Below are positions 47,222-56,775 of a stretch of DNA of 64,000 nt, piece after piece. Position 1 is the first letter of the stretch, and every line of letters starts with the position of its first letter. A program made the position numbers and the translations under genes. The notes below the pieces were generated by a model. It saw only the letters and a list, made by a program, of their open reading frames with translations, did not search any database and was not told the origin of the DNA. The DNA comes from CALOBA01 sp942491465 (GTDB taxonomy: Bacteria; Pseudomonadota; Gammaproteobacteria; Chromatiales; Chromatiaceae), in contig CALOBA010000072.1 of the NCBI GenBank assembly GCA_942491465.1, positions 62,001 through 126,000 on the forward strand, given 5' to 3'.

Positions 47222-47830
47222 ATGATCAAACCACGCTACCCGCTGCTGCTCGGCCTGGCCTTGCTGCTGTTGTCGGCCATGGCCACCGCCGCACCCGGCG
47301 TCGGCGAGCCGGCCCCGGCCTTCAGCGGCACCGATACCCGGGGCAAGACCTGGACCCTTGAGGCGCTGCAGGGCACGCCGGTGATCCTGGAGTGGACCAA
47401 TCACGACTGTCCCTACGTCAAGAAGCACTACGGCGCCGGCAACATGCAGGCGTTGCAGGCCGAGGCGACCAAGGCCGGCTACACCTGGCTGTCGGTGATC
47501 TCGTCGGCACCGGGCAAGCAGGGGCATGTCACCCCGGCGGAGGCCGACGAACTGACCAGCGCCCGCAGCGCCGCCCCGACCGCGGTGCTGCTGGACCCGG
47601 ACGGCACCATCGGTCGCGCCTACGCCGCGCGCACCACCCCGCACATGTTCGTCATCGACGAGCAGGGCACGCTGGTCTACATGGGCGGCATCGATGATCG
47701 CCCCACCAGCAACCCGGCGGATATCGAAGGCGCCACCAACTACGTCCGCGCCGCCATGGCCGATCGCGCCGCCGGCAACCCCGTCGCACAGCCGGTGACG
47801 CGGCCCTACGGCTGCTCGGTCAAGTACTGA
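47222..47830 (+). CDS. Periplasmic redoxin (AhpC/TSA-thioredoxin family)
   Basis: 202 residues after a strong AGGAGGATGAC ribosome site. A signal peptide (LLLGLALLLLSAMATAAPG) precedes the redoxin fold: LEWTNHDCPYVKKHYGAGNM with a single active-site cysteine (CPYV), AARTTPHMFVIDEQG with the cis-proline. Downstream of the DsbD-like gene, which could reduce it. Confidence 0.88.
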   Translation: MIKPRYPLLLGLALLLLSAMATAAPGVGEPAPAFSGTDTRGKTWTLEALQGTPVILEWTNHDCPYVKKHYGAGNMQALQAEATKAGYTWLSVISSAPGKQGHVTPAEADELTSARSAAPTAVLLDPDGTIGRAYAARTTPHMFVIDEQGTLVYMGGIDDRPTSNPADIEGATNYVRAAMADRAAGNPVAQPVTRPYGCSVKY

Positions 47831-48171
47831 GCGGACCCGGTGCGGTAGCGCTCACCATCGGGCACTGCCCGATCGTCGCCGTCGGGGTCGCAGTCCACGA
47901 CCAGGTCCGGCTGCACCAGGTCTTCAATCGCGTCATCGGGCTCGTCGCCCACGGGCAGGCGCACGTCGAATGGGGCGCGGGTTGCAGCATCGTCACGCCT
48001 CGGTGGCGTTTTCGGCGTTGATCTCGCGATGAGTGTAGCCGCAGCCTGTCGACGCCTCCGGGTTGCTCCGCTCCCAACGTCCCGCTGCGCGCTGGCCCCA
48101 CCAACCTCCTGTCTCGAGCCAACTTGAAGGTTCACGGCGGTTTGGATGTCCACGCCTTGATGCGGGCGGCC
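47831..48171. other. Spacer without recognised gene
   Basis: A minus-strand frame (RLPVGDEPDDAIEDLVQPDL then VVDCDPDGDD) has plausible composition but no start or family that I can support. Confidence 0.4.
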
Positions 48172-49604
48172 TCAGCCCGATGGCTCGTCGTCCGGTGCAA
48201 TCCACAGCCGCATCCGGATGACGACCAGTGCGGCGGCAAGCAGCCCGAGCACTACCCAGATCAGCAGGAGTTCCGGCGTAAACGGGGCTGGCCAGCGGCG
48301 TCCGCGCCGATCTGGAACGGGCGGTACAGCGGCAGCGTTGCCGCCGATGGACGCGCATGGGTGCTGGGCGCGGCGGCGGGCGTCCCCGGCGGGAAGGTCC
48401 GCAGATAGAGCGCCTGTTCCTGCGGCTGGTAGAGCAACACCTCGCGCGTGCCCGGCGCGCGCAGCGGGTAGGGTGAGCCGCCGGTATCGAGCAGGATGGC
48501 CGCCACATCGTCGAGCCGCGCGCGCGGGCCGTCGCCGCCAAAGCGGGCCAGGCTGCGCAGGCGCTGCCAGCGGTAGCGGTCGCGCAGTTGCCGGCAGTTG
48601 CCGCGCCAGCGCGGGAGCACCAGGCAGTCGACAACGGCGACTTGGCCCTCGCGGTTCCAGGCAAGCTCGGCCAGTGCCGGGCTGGTGTCGGTGCGCAGCG
48701 CCCCTCGCGCCCCCGCGGCCTGCTCCAGCACGGCGGCGCGGGCCGGGTCGGCGATCAGCAGCGCCTGGCCCGCGCTGAAGCGTTGCCGCGCCAGCGCCCC
48801 GGCGGCCGGGCCGACCTGCGTCTCGCGCGCGAGCACGCCGCTCAGGGCGAATCCGACGGCCGCGGTGGGCGCACCGCGGCTCGATTGCGCGACCGGCAGA
48901 TGGGCCAGGAACAGGCCGTCGTCGTTGAGCCCGGTGGCCGGCGCGACCTGCCCGGCGAAGCCGATCAGCGCCCGACGGCGGCGCCCGTCGTTGCGCACGG
49001 TGATGACCCGCGGCGGCTCGACGGCATCGGCGACCAGGGCGTCGCGGTTGCGACCGACGAGGGTGCCGCCGTCGGCGGAGGCATCTGCGAACACGGCAAA
49101 GCCGACCCCGCCGCCGGTGAGGCCGAGGTCGGCGAGTAGCTGCGCCGCCCACAGCTCGTCATAGGACAAGGACCCGTCGCCGAGCCGGTTGCCGCCGACC
49201 AGGGACCAGCTTGCCGCCAGACCATCGACCTCGGCGCGGTCCTCGTCGTCGAGCCCATGGGCGCGCAGCGGCGCGATGCGCGCCGCCAGCAGTCGATCGA
49301 AGCGGGCCTGGGGATCGCCGCCCGCCGCGGCGAAGGCCTGGTGTAGATAGGTGTCCCAGCGCCGTTCCAGGCCCGAGAAGGTGTCGAGGGTGGCGCGTCC
49401 GATCGCGTCTCCCCGCATCCCGGCTGATTGCTCGGCCAGATCGATGCGCAGCAGCGCGATACGCGCGCTGCCGGCGCCCGCAGCGGCGCCCGCAGCGAGG
49501 CAGAGCGCGAGCAGCGCGCAGACGCCGGTCGCCGCCCCCTTGGCGATCCTGTGCGCCTTGGCGCCGCTGTGCGGTGCCGATTCGACCGACCTTGCTGGGT
49601 TCAC
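48172..49604 (-). pseudogene. C45/AAT-like hydrolase with apparent frameshift before a C-terminal membrane anchor
   Basis: ATG 49604 opens a 447-residue frame ending at 48261. An N-terminal helix (GAATGVCALLALCLAAGAAA) suggests export. The centre has GFAVFADASADGGTLVGRNR, resembling the T-x-DG-x-L-x-GRN motif of C45 (acyl-CoA:6-APA acyltransferase-like) proteins, but the usual nucleophile cysteine is absent (GGVGFAV). At about 48285 another frame continues FTPELLLIWVVLGLLAAALV then VIRMRLWIAPDDEPSG to 48172, an evident membrane anchor. A 1-bp indel explains this. The start overlaps the stop of the DUF697 gene by 4 bp. Confidence 0.55.
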
Positions 49605-50173
49605 TCCCCTCGCGTCGACGTGCCGCTGTCGGCGTCTGCGGCGGCTTCACCGGCCTTGTGCGCCCGCACCCGCGCCTTGCCGACCTCGATCTGCTGCTCG
49701 AAGTAGTCCCGCACCGCCTCGGGGTCGAAGGTCAGGAAGGTGCCGCCGGCGGCGAAGTGCTGGATGAAGACCTTGCCCACGGCATAGGTGACGGCGCCGC
49801 CGACCACGGCCTGGGTGCCGGCACCGAGCAGCTGGCCGAAGCCGGGGATGAGCTTGCCGAGACTGGCCGCGATGCTCGGGGCAAGGGTGGTCGGCAGCAG
49901 GCCGCCGAGCAGGCTGGCCACGGCGGAGCGGCCGAGATCGGCGCGGAAGTCGATCTCGTAGATGCGCGCCAGCCCATGCAGCATCTTTAGCTGCACGGCC
50001 ACCAGGCCGGCCATGTCCAGCAGCGGCACCGGCACCAGGCCGAGGGCCGTGCCGCCCAGGCTGTACTGCTGCACCAGCCGCTCGGCGGCGGCGTGGCGTT
50101 GCTCGGGCATGGCTTCATCGTGATCGGCCGCATCGTTCGGCGTGGCGTCGGTGTGTTGGCTGCTCGCTGTCAT
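49601..50173 (-). CDS. DUF697-family membrane protein, paralogue C
   Basis: 190 residues. AAERLVQQYSLGGTALGLVP, VPLLDMAGLVAVQLKMLHGL, ARIYEIDF and SLGKLIPGFGQLLGAGTQAV then TYAVGKVFIQHFAAGGTF follow the DUF697 (YcjF-like) pattern of two or three membrane-seeking helices with a P-x-PG-x-G motif. Role unknown. It is the first gene of the minus-strand unit with the C45-like gene and is related to the two DUF697 genes at 52.9 and 59.8 kb. Confidence 0.8.
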   Translation of the reverse strand: MTASSQHTDATPNDAADHDEAMPEQRHAAAERLVQQYSLGGTALGLVPVPLLDMAGLVAVQLKMLHGLARIYEIDFRADLGRSAVASLLGGLLPTTLAPSIAASLGKLIPGFGQLLGAGTQAVVGGAVTYAVGKVFIQHFAAGGTFLTFDPEAVRDYFEQQIEVGKARVRAHKAGEAAADADSGTSTRGE

Positions 50174-50452
50174 CGAGGATTCCCAGGTTGATTGACCGGT
50201 GATTGACGAGGGCGTCGCGACTACGGGCGGGTCGGCACAGGCCAGGGGCTTGCCGACGGCCTTCAGCGCGATCGCGGCGCTGCTTCAAGGCGGAGTCGCC
50301 AGGATAGGGTACGCTGGCGGATCGCAACAGCGCCATGGCGAGGCTTGGCGTTATCTTCGCCAAACAGATTGGGTGCATCGCCAAGCGGCCCTGTCCGGCG
50401 CGCCGGCGCGCTGGCAACATGAGCGCAGACGAACCCACCCGCGAGGTATGCT

Positions 50453-51139
50453 ATGTCCGCGACCACCCCTTCGACCCCTTCTGCACTGCGCATCATCGCC
50501 ATCGGCGCCGCCACCGGCGCCCTCGCCGGCGCCGGTGCCGTGGCCGTCTATGCCCTACTGCTCGGCAAGGGACTGGCCGTGGCCGGGATGGCCAAGGCCG
50601 GCGCCGGTCTGGCCAGCGGCGCCGGCTCGCCGTCAGCGCCCGCGCTCGGGCGCGTGTTCGATCTGCTGCTGCCGGGCGCCGTTGGGGCCGCCGGCGGTGG
50701 CGCCGCCGGCGCCGGCTTTGCCCAGCGCCAGGTCAAGCGGGCGCTGGCACCGCTCCGGGCGGAGGTCGGCGACCTGGCGCGCCAGGTGGTGCAGATCGTC
50801 GGTGAGCCGGGGCACATCCCCAAACAACAGAACGACATCGGGGATGATGCGGCCCCCGGCGACGGTCGTCCTAAGGTGGCGGATACGCCATCCGCCCCGG
50901 CCCCGGACGGGGCTCGACGGCGCGAGATCAAGGCCTTGCAGCGCATCCGCGGGATCGGCCCGCGCTTCGCCCAGCTACTCGCCGACGGCGGCATCGACAG
51001 CCTCGCGCGCCTGGCCGCCGCCGAGCCCGATGCGCTGCGCAGGCTGTTGGCGGGATCGAGCGCGGCACCCACCGCCGAGCCCGAGGACTGGATCGCCGAG
51101 GCAAGGGCGTTGGCGGCGGCCGCCGGTGGCGTTAGCTGA
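50453..51139 (+). CDS. Glycine-zipper membrane protein with C-terminal helix-hairpin-helix domain
   Basis: 228 residues. Two glycine/alanine hydrophobic segments (IIAIGAATGALAGAGAVAVY and LLLPGAVGAAGGGAAGAGFA) come first, then a helical linker, then IKALQRIRGIGPRFAQLLAD, GGIDSLARLAAAEPDALRRL, an HhH module of the DUF4332/Rad51-N type. Such modules bind DNA or proteins. Divergent from DUF697-C; the 279 bp between show no gene. Confidence 0.65.
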   Translation: MSATTPSTPSALRIIAIGAATGALAGAGAVAVYALLLGKGLAVAGMAKAGAGLASGAGSPSAPALGRVFDLLLPGAVGAAGGGAAGAGFAQRQVKRALAPLRAEVGDLARQVVQIVGEPGHIPKQQNDIGDDAAPGDGRPKVADTPSAPAPDGARRREIKALQRIRGIGPRFAQLLADGGIDSLARLAAAEPDALRRLLAGSSAAPTAEPEDWIAEARALAAAAGGVS

Positions 51140-51369
51140 GGCGCCCCGGGCCGGCGCCCGGCTCTGCGCGTCTTCGTCGGGCTTGAACGTCCTCGAGGCC
51201 CTGCTGGATGCAGTCTCGAAATCGTGTGATTGCCGCCGATTGTGCATCCGACCCCGCGCAGCGGCGCCGGGGAGTGCCGGCATCGGCGCGAAGCGCCGTT
51301 ATTGCTCCTCAAAGTACCAATCGCGCAGCGCATCGCACGCCGTAGCCGCCGATGCCTAAACGATCCGGG

Positions 51370-52269
51370 CTAGAACGCCGCCACCAGGTTGACGCTGGTG
51401 AAGGTGTCCGTGTCCTCGATGCCGGGGGGCGTAAAGCTGTTGTAGCGCACGGTGTAGTTCACGCTCAGGGCCAGGGTGTCGGTCATGGAGACCTGCAGCG
51501 CGCTGACGGACTCGACGTAGGTGTTCCTGCTGCCGATCAGCGTGGTCAGGTCCTGGTTGAAGCTGGTGTTGTTGGTAATGCGACCGCTGTAGGTGAGCCC
51601 GGCGCGGCCGATGAATTCGTCATCGTTCGGCGTGCTGCCGATGTACTCGGTCTTGCGGTAGCCACCACCGAGTTCGCCGATGAGGATGTTGCGGTCGTTG
51701 CGCCAGATGACGTGGCCGATGCCGAGGGTGGCGGCATAGCGGGCATCGATGTCGGCGACCACGTCGTGGTCGTAGCCGAGGTAGAGGAAGGCGAAGGTCC
51801 GCTTGGTGAAGAAGTATTCGGGCTTGTAGCCGGCCGCCCAGCGCTCGGTGTCGGTGACGCCGTTGCTCTCGCCGAAGTTTGCGTCGGCGTGGAAGTAGTG
51901 GCGCCAGGGATAAGTGGTGTAGGCGACCAGCGCCGAGGCATTGACGTTGCTGGTATCGCTGTTGCCGGTGGTGGCCGCGTAGCCGAGCTGGGCGTTGCCG
52001 CTCCAGCCCGCAGGCGCGTCGGGGTCGGGCATGTCGTAGACGGCGAACAGCTTGTCCGTTGCCGCGGCGCCGGCGGCATCGGCGCCCACCGCCGAGCCGC
52101 CCGCGACCACCGCTATCGGCTCGGGCGGTTGGGCGTTGGCCGTCGTCGTCAACACAAGCAGGGCGGCGCCCAGCAAGTGCGCTGCGGGCGTCTCGGCGCG
52201 ATGGCGCGAACGGGGTTTGGCGGAGGTCTCGGGGCCGGCGGTGGGCGTGGGCATCATGGCTTGGGTCAC
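51370..52269 (-). CDS. DUF481 outer-membrane beta-barrel protein (YdiY-like)
   Basis: 299 residues. A signal peptide (LLGAALLVLTTTANAQPPEP) precedes a barrel rich in alternating aromatic strands: WSGNAQLGYAATTGNSDTSN, HYFHADANFGESNGVTDTER, YFFTKRTFAFLYLGYDHD, ending in VNLVAAF with a terminal phenylalanine. It is DUF481 by the GNSDTSN motif. Located in the outer membrane. A 69-residue protein gene lies 27 bp upstream. Confidence 0.88.
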   Translation of the reverse strand: MTQAMMPTPTAGPETSAKPRSRHRAETPAAHLLGAALLVLTTTANAQPPEPIAVVAGGSAVGADAAGAAATDKLFAVYDMPDPDAPAGWSGNAQLGYAATTGNSDTSNVNASALVAYTTYPWRHYFHADANFGESNGVTDTERWAAGYKPEYFFTKRTFAFLYLGYDHDVVADIDARYAATLGIGHVIWRNDRNILIGELGGGYRKTEYIGSTPNDDEFIGRAGLTYSGRITNNTSFNQDLTTLIGSRNTYVESVSALQVSMTDTLALSVNYTVRYNSFTPPGIEDTDTFTSVNLVAAF

Positions 52270-52296
52270 AGGCGGTGGTTGAAAAGGATTTCGGGG

Positions 52297-52506
52297 TTAG
52301 GCGGCAGCGGGCTCCGCCGTCTCCTGCTGCGGCTCGGTGGCGCGCTTGGCGAGCAGACGCTGGAGCCCCCAGTAGCCACCCGCGCCCAAGAGGACGCCGG
52401 CGGCGATGGAGAGGCTGACGGGGTGGACGAGGACGAAGGCCTTGGCGGCGGTGCCGACGGCGGCGAGACTGCCGGGGTTGGCGGCGGCGGTGATCTCGGT
52501 GCTCAT
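52297..52506 (-). CDS. Small single-pass membrane protein
   Basis: 69 residues after a TTAGGAGT ribosome site. One hydrophobic segment (FVLVHPVSLSIAAGVLLGAG then GYWGL) and a charged C-terminus. Probably co-transcribed with the DUF481 gene. No family recognised. Confidence 0.6.
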   Translation of the reverse strand: MSTEITAAANPGSLAAVGTAAKAFVLVHPVSLSIAAGVLLGAGGYWGLQRLLAKRATEPQQETAEPAAA

Positions 52507-52911
52507 GGCGGACTCCTAATCGGTGTTGGCGATTGCGGTGACTGAAGACGGTTTAGTCTGGCGAACGGTGCCCCGCGCTGCGCAAGCCGGCGAAATCCCG
52601 GCCCGCGATGCTAAGGACGCGATTATCCTAACAGCCGCGGCGCCGCGTGGGATGCGACCGCTTGGCAGTGCGAACAGTTTGTTTGCCAGCGCTAATGTCG
52701 CGCACCCCCGACGGCCGCCATCGGTGGTCGGGGGCGCCCGTCGCTATGGCATACTCGCTATCAATCGGCCGACCGGTATCGGATCATCGTTGGTCCCATG
52801 CAGACCGGTCAGCCCGCCGGACGCCCGTTTCCGGGTGGCCGGCCCGATCGCCCGCCGCGCAACGCGAACTGAATCCACATCGGCGCCACCCCATCTGCAC
52901 GAGGCTCGCCC
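52507..52911. other. Divergent intergenic region upstream of the nine-gene cluster
   Basis: 405 bp between the small membrane protein (minus) and DUF697-A (plus). It must hold promoters for both, but I see no clear -35/-10 pair, operator or gene. Confidence 0.5.
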
Positions 52912-53604
52912 ATGATCGACAACACGGACCCGAATGCATCGCCGGGAGATAACGCCGAGGTGCGGTCCAACGCCGACCCGCATCGCGACGACGAGGTGCT
53001 GGGCTTCACCCAAGCGGAGATCGACGCGGCCATCGCCGGCGAGCGCCGCCTCAAGGCCGAGGACCGAATCAAGAGCCACGTGCTGGCCTCGATGACCCTC
53101 GGCCTGGTGCCCGTGCCGGCGTTCGATCTGGCGGCCCTGTTCGGCAATCACCTGGCCATGATCAGGGCCCTGTGCAAGCTCTACGACCTGGACTACAACG
53201 CCACCCACGTCCGCTCGATGCTCATCTCGCTGCTGGCCGGCACGGCGCCGGTGGCGACCGTGTTGGGCCTGAGTTCCGGTGCCAAGCTGATCCCGGGCAT
53301 CGGCTCGCTGGCGGGCAGCGGCGGGCTGTCGGTGACCGCTGGCGCAGTCACCTATGCGGTTGGTCGGGTCTTGACCGACCACTTCGAGCACGGCGGCGAT
53401 CTGCGCCAACCCGATATCGGCGCACTGCGCGCGCGGCTGCGCCGCGAGCTGGCCCGCGGCCGGGAATTCGCCCTGCGGGTGAAGGACGAGACCCTAACCA
53501 AGCGCGGGCACTCCGGGCGTTGGCCATGGAGCAGACGGGCCGCCGCATCCGCGGACGGCGCCGACCAGGGGCCGGTGGCGGCCGAGCGGACATCGGCTGA
53601 ATGA
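52912..53604 (+). CDS. DUF697-family membrane protein, paralogue A
   Basis: 230 residues. DRIKSHVLASMTLGLVPVPA, FDLAALFGNHLAMIRALCKL, YDLDYNATHVRSMLISLLAG and AKLIPGIGSLAGSGGLSVTA then TYAVGRVLTDHFEHGGD align with DUF697 paralogues B and C. Unlike them it has a charged arginine-rich tail (RRELARGREFALRVKDE). First gene of the 52.9-62.8-kb run; its stop overlaps the start of SPFH-A by 4 bp. Confidence 0.82.
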   Translation: MIDNTDPNASPGDNAEVRSNADPHRDDEVLGFTQAEIDAAIAGERRLKAEDRIKSHVLASMTLGLVPVPAFDLAALFGNHLAMIRALCKLYDLDYNATHVRSMLISLLAGTAPVATVLGLSSGAKLIPGIGSLAGSGGLSVTAGAVTYAVGRVLTDHFEHGGDLRQPDIGALRARLRRELARGREFALRVKDETLTKRGHSGRWPWSRRAAASADGADQGPVAAERTSAE

Positions 53605-54527
53605 CCGAGGTCGGCCCCATGGCGCGCGAGCCCGAGGCATTCACCGATCCGGACCCGGCACCGGCGGTTGAGCGCCCGATGCCGCTGGTGCGCTGGCTCA
53701 AGCCCCGGCTGCTGCTGCTCGCGCTGGTGCTGTTGCTGGTGTTGGTCGGCGCGGCCGTTCTGTGGCGGCACGTCTTCATCTCGATCCAGCCCGGCGAAGG
53801 CGGCGTGCTGTTTCGGCTGTTCACCGGAACCAAGCTCGACCGCACCTACACCGAGGGGCTGCACATCATCCCGCCCTGGGACCGCATGATCCGCTACGAG
53901 CTGCGCAAGCAGGTGGTCATGCACAGCTTCGATGTGTTGTCGATCCGCGCGCTGCCGGTACACATGGAGCTGGCCATCCGCTATCGGCCGGAGCCCGAGA
54001 TGCTGCCGCTGCTGCACCAGCGCATCGGACCGGAGTATGCCCAGCGCGTGGTCGTGCCCCAGACCGAGTCGGTGCTGCGCCGGGAGCTGTCGCAGCACAC
54101 CGCCGAGGACATCTACACCAATGCCGGCGGCCTGCTCAACGCGGCCGTCCTGCTCGCCCGCGATGAGGTCGGCCGCAACTTCGTCAATGCCGACGACATC
54201 GTCATCCGCACCATCAGCCTGCCGGATCCGGTACGCGCCGCCATCGACGACAAGCAGACCCGCGAGGCGCAGCTGCAGGCCTACGTCTTCCGGCTGCAGA
54301 CGGCGGCGGAGGAGGCCGAGCGCAAGCGCGACGAGGCCCGCGGCATCCGCGACTATCAGGCGGCCGTGGGTTCCACCCTCAGCGACCGGCTGCTGCGCCA
54401 CGAGGCGATCCAGGCCAGCCGCGACCTGGCGACGGCGACCAACAGCCGCATGGTCATCCTCGGTACCGCCGAGGGTGGACTGCCGGTCATTCCGGGGGCG
54501 CCCATGCCGTTGTCGTCGGAGGACTGA
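53601..54527 (+). CDS. SPFH/prohibitin-family membrane protein, paralogue A
   Basis: 308 residues. One N-terminal transmembrane helix (LLLLALVLLLVLVGAAVLW) precedes a Band-7 domain: SIQPGEGGVLFRLFTGTKLD, EGLHIIPPWDRMIRYELRKQ, HMELAIRYRPE, VVVPQTESVLRRELSQHTAE. A coiled-coil end region (FRLQTAAEEAERKRDEARG) follows. SPFH proteins oligomerise as membrane microdomain cages and often regulate proteases or transporters. It is ATGA-coupled to DUF697-A. Confidence 0.85.
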   Translation: MTEVGPMAREPEAFTDPDPAPAVERPMPLVRWLKPRLLLLALVLLLVLVGAAVLWRHVFISIQPGEGGVLFRLFTGTKLDRTYTEGLHIIPPWDRMIRYELRKQVVMHSFDVLSIRALPVHMELAIRYRPEPEMLPLLHQRIGPEYAQRVVVPQTESVLRRELSQHTAEDIYTNAGGLLNAAVLLARDEVGRNFVNADDIVIRTISLPDPVRAAIDDKQTREAQLQAYVFRLQTAAEEAERKRDEARGIRDYQAAVGSTLSDRLLRHEAIQASRDLATATNSRMVILGTAEGGLPVIPGAPMPLSSED

Positions 54528-54531
54528 GACC

Positions 54532-56775
54532 TTGGCCCGCGCGCAGCCTCCAGCAATCGGCAGCCGGCAGACCCGCGCAGCGGCGCCGCCGCGCACCGGC
54601 GCCTCCAGGGCGTTCATCGCGCTGCTCGCGCTGCTGCTGCTCGCCGGCTGCGGACGCTCCTACGAGCGCGCGGCGGCCGATCGCACCGCCTACGCCGAGC
54701 GCGCCGAAGGCGGCATCGTCATCGCTGTTGTCGACGACCCGACATTGCCCGGCTATCTCGACGGCGTCCGCTTGGCGCTCGACGAGATCCTCGCCGCGCG
54801 CGGCGGACTGCTCGGCCGCGATGTCAGCCTGCGCGTACTCCCCGGTGCCAACGCCTATCGGCAGGTGCGCCCAACCGTGAACCGCATCGCCGGCGACCCG
54901 CGCATCAGCGCCGTGCTCGGCCATCGCGACTCGATGGTGGCGGTGCCGGCCTCGGTGGTCTATAACGCCGCCCAGGTGCTGTTCATGCCGCCGTTCGCCA
55001 CCCGTGAGCAGCTGACCCTGCACGGCTTCGACTTCGTGCTGCGGATGCTGCCGGACAACACCGCCATGGCCGAGCAGTCCGCCAGCCTTGCCCGCCTGTT
55101 CGGCTACCGACGCATGGCGGTGCTGCACGCGCGCGACGACTACGCCCGCGAGCTTGCGTTCCTGTTTGAAGACGCCGCCCGCGGCGAAGGCATCGACATC
55201 GTCTCCCGCGGCTCCTTCTTCAACGACGAGCAAAACTATCGCGGCCTGCTCGGCGAGTTGCTCGGCGAGGACTTCGACGCCATCTACCTGTCCGCCGAGA
55301 CCGATCCCGGCAGCCGCATCATCGCGCAGCTGCGCGAGCTCGGCATCGAGGTGCCGATCATCGGCTCCGATCGGCTCAACTTCGGCCCGTTGGCCCGCCG
55401 GGTCGGGGCCGTCGGCGAGCGCACCATGGTGCCGATCGTCTACGACATCGACGACCGCAGCCCGCGCAACGCCCGCTTCATCGCCGCCTTCGCGCAGGCC
55501 TACGGGGCGGCGCCGAATCAGAACGCGGCCCAGGGCTACGACTCCATGGGACTGTTGGCCGACATCATCACCCGCGCCGGCAGCACCCAGCCCACCGTGC
55601 TCGCCACCGAGGCCCACTACGGACCGCCCTGGGCCGGCCTGACCGGCATCTACGCCTTCGATCCCGACGGCAACCTCTACGGCAAGCGCTATCGCTTCAA
55701 TGTGCTGCGCTTCGGTCGCTGGTGGGCCATGCCGGGCGTGACCCTGCCCTACGTCATGGCGCGATTTCGCGCGTTGCAGCGCGACCAGGGCATGCCCCCC
55801 GCCACCGCAGACGCCGATACGACGCAGGCCGCCGGGGCCGCCGCGACTGCGAACGCCGAGCCGGCGCAGCCCGAAGCCGCTGCCGTTGCCGCAGGGGCGA
55901 CCGAACCCGCGGCGGGCGCAGCCGAACCGGCGGCCGGCGCCAGCGAGCCGTCGCCCGCTTCAGGACCTGCCCCGGAGTCCTTGGTCATCACCGCCGCGAG
56001 CGCGCCCGAGCCGCCCGACCCCTTCGATCTGGCGGCCCTGTCCGAGCGCCGGCTCGATCGCTCGCGACGCAACCAGATCTGGCTCGCCCTGGCCCAAGAG
56101 ATGCTCGGCTTCCGCCGGCTCGGCCTGGTGGTGCCGGCCACCGAGAGCGGCCGCGGCGCGATCAGCCTGGCGCGCGGCGTCGGCGCGGTCCGCGACTTCG
56201 AGACCACGGCCTGCGAGCTGCCCGAGGCCGCTGCCGCGAGCGCGCCGCCAGCCGACCCCAAGGCGCCGGCGCCGGCACCGGCGAGCGAACCCGTGGCAGC
56301 GCCGACCGCCGCGCAGGACGATCCAAGGCGCACGGCGATGGCCTGCTGGAGCCGGTTGGCCCGGGAGGCGGACGCCGTGCTCATCGCCCCCGATCTGCCG
56401 CTGGACCCGGCCCTGGTGCGCCGGCTCAATCGCATCCTGCGCGACTATCGCGTGCCGAGCTTTACCCTGGCCGATGACCTGGATACGGACCTGGGTCTGA
56501 CCCTGGCCCTGGTCGCCTCCGGCATCGACCTGGATAACCCGGCCGTGGCGCTGCGCTTTAATGGGCTGCTGAACGGACTGCGGGTCGGCGAGCTGAACCG
56601 CACGCTGGTCAACCTGCCCACCATCAGCGCCGATCTGCAGGCGCTGCAACAGCTCGGCATGCGTCCCGCGCCCGGAGAGCTGGTGCTGATCTCATCGGCG
56701 CTTGAGTCGCGCCCCGATGCCGAGGCGCCATCCGCAACCACACCGCAGGCCGATGAAGGGCCGCCGTCACCATGA
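54532..56775 (+). CDS. Two-domain solute-binding-protein-like lipoprotein
   Basis: 747 residues from a TTG start with GGAGGA eight bases upstream; the only ATG starts are far inside. Lipobox LLLLAGCGRS gives a lipidated cysteine near residue 38. Residues about 60-400 form a LivK-like type I periplasmic-binding domain (VIAVVDDPTLPGYLDGVRLA, RISAVLGHRDSMVAVPAS, GYRRMAVLHARDDYARELAF, DAIYLSAETDPGSRIIAQLR, IIGSDRLNFGPLARRV). After an Ala/Pro/Glu-rich linker a second domain (RLGLVVPATESGRGAISLAR; ADAVLIAPDLPLDPALVRRL; VPSFTLADDLDTDLGLTLAL) resembles ABC_sub_bind/TrpX-type receptors. There is no ABC permease or ATPase, so a sensor role is more likely than transport. Confidence 0.75.
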   Translation: MARAQPPAIGSRQTRAAAPPRTGASRAFIALLALLLLAGCGRSYERAAADRTAYAERAEGGIVIAVVDDPTLPGYLDGVRLALDEILAARGGLLGRDVSLRVLPGANAYRQVRPTVNRIAGDPRISAVLGHRDSMVAVPASVVYNAAQVLFMPPFATREQLTLHGFDFVLRMLPDNTAMAEQSASLARLFGYRRMAVLHARDDYARELAFLFEDAARGEGIDIVSRGSFFNDEQNYRGLLGELLGEDFDAIYLSAETDPGSRIIAQLRELGIEVPIIGSDRLNFGPLARRVGAVGERTMVPIVYDIDDRSPRNARFIAAFAQAYGAAPNQNAAQGYDSMGLLADIITRAGSTQPTVLATEAHYGPPWAGLTGIYAFDPDGNLYGKRYRFNVLRFGRWWAMPGVTLPYVMARFRALQRDQGMPPATADADTTQAAGAAATANAEPAQPEAAAVAAGATEPAAGAAEPAAGASEPSPASGPAPESLVITAASAPEPPDPFDLAALSERRLDRSRRNQIWLALAQEMLGFRRLGLVVPATESGRGAISLARGVGAVRDFETTACELPEAAAASAPPADPKAPAPAPASEPVAAPTAAQDDPRRTAMACWSRLAREADAVLIAPDLPLDPALVRRLNRILRDYRVPSFTLADDLDTDLGLTLALVASGIDLDNPAVALRFNGLLNGLRVGELNRTLVNLPTISADLQALQQLGMRPAPGELVLISSALESRPDAEAPSATTPQADEGPPSP

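Noticed and set aside
47806..48153. 115-codon minus-strand frame downstream of the redoxin gene
   Set aside because: The middle looks protein-like, but there is no start, ribosome site or family to support a call.
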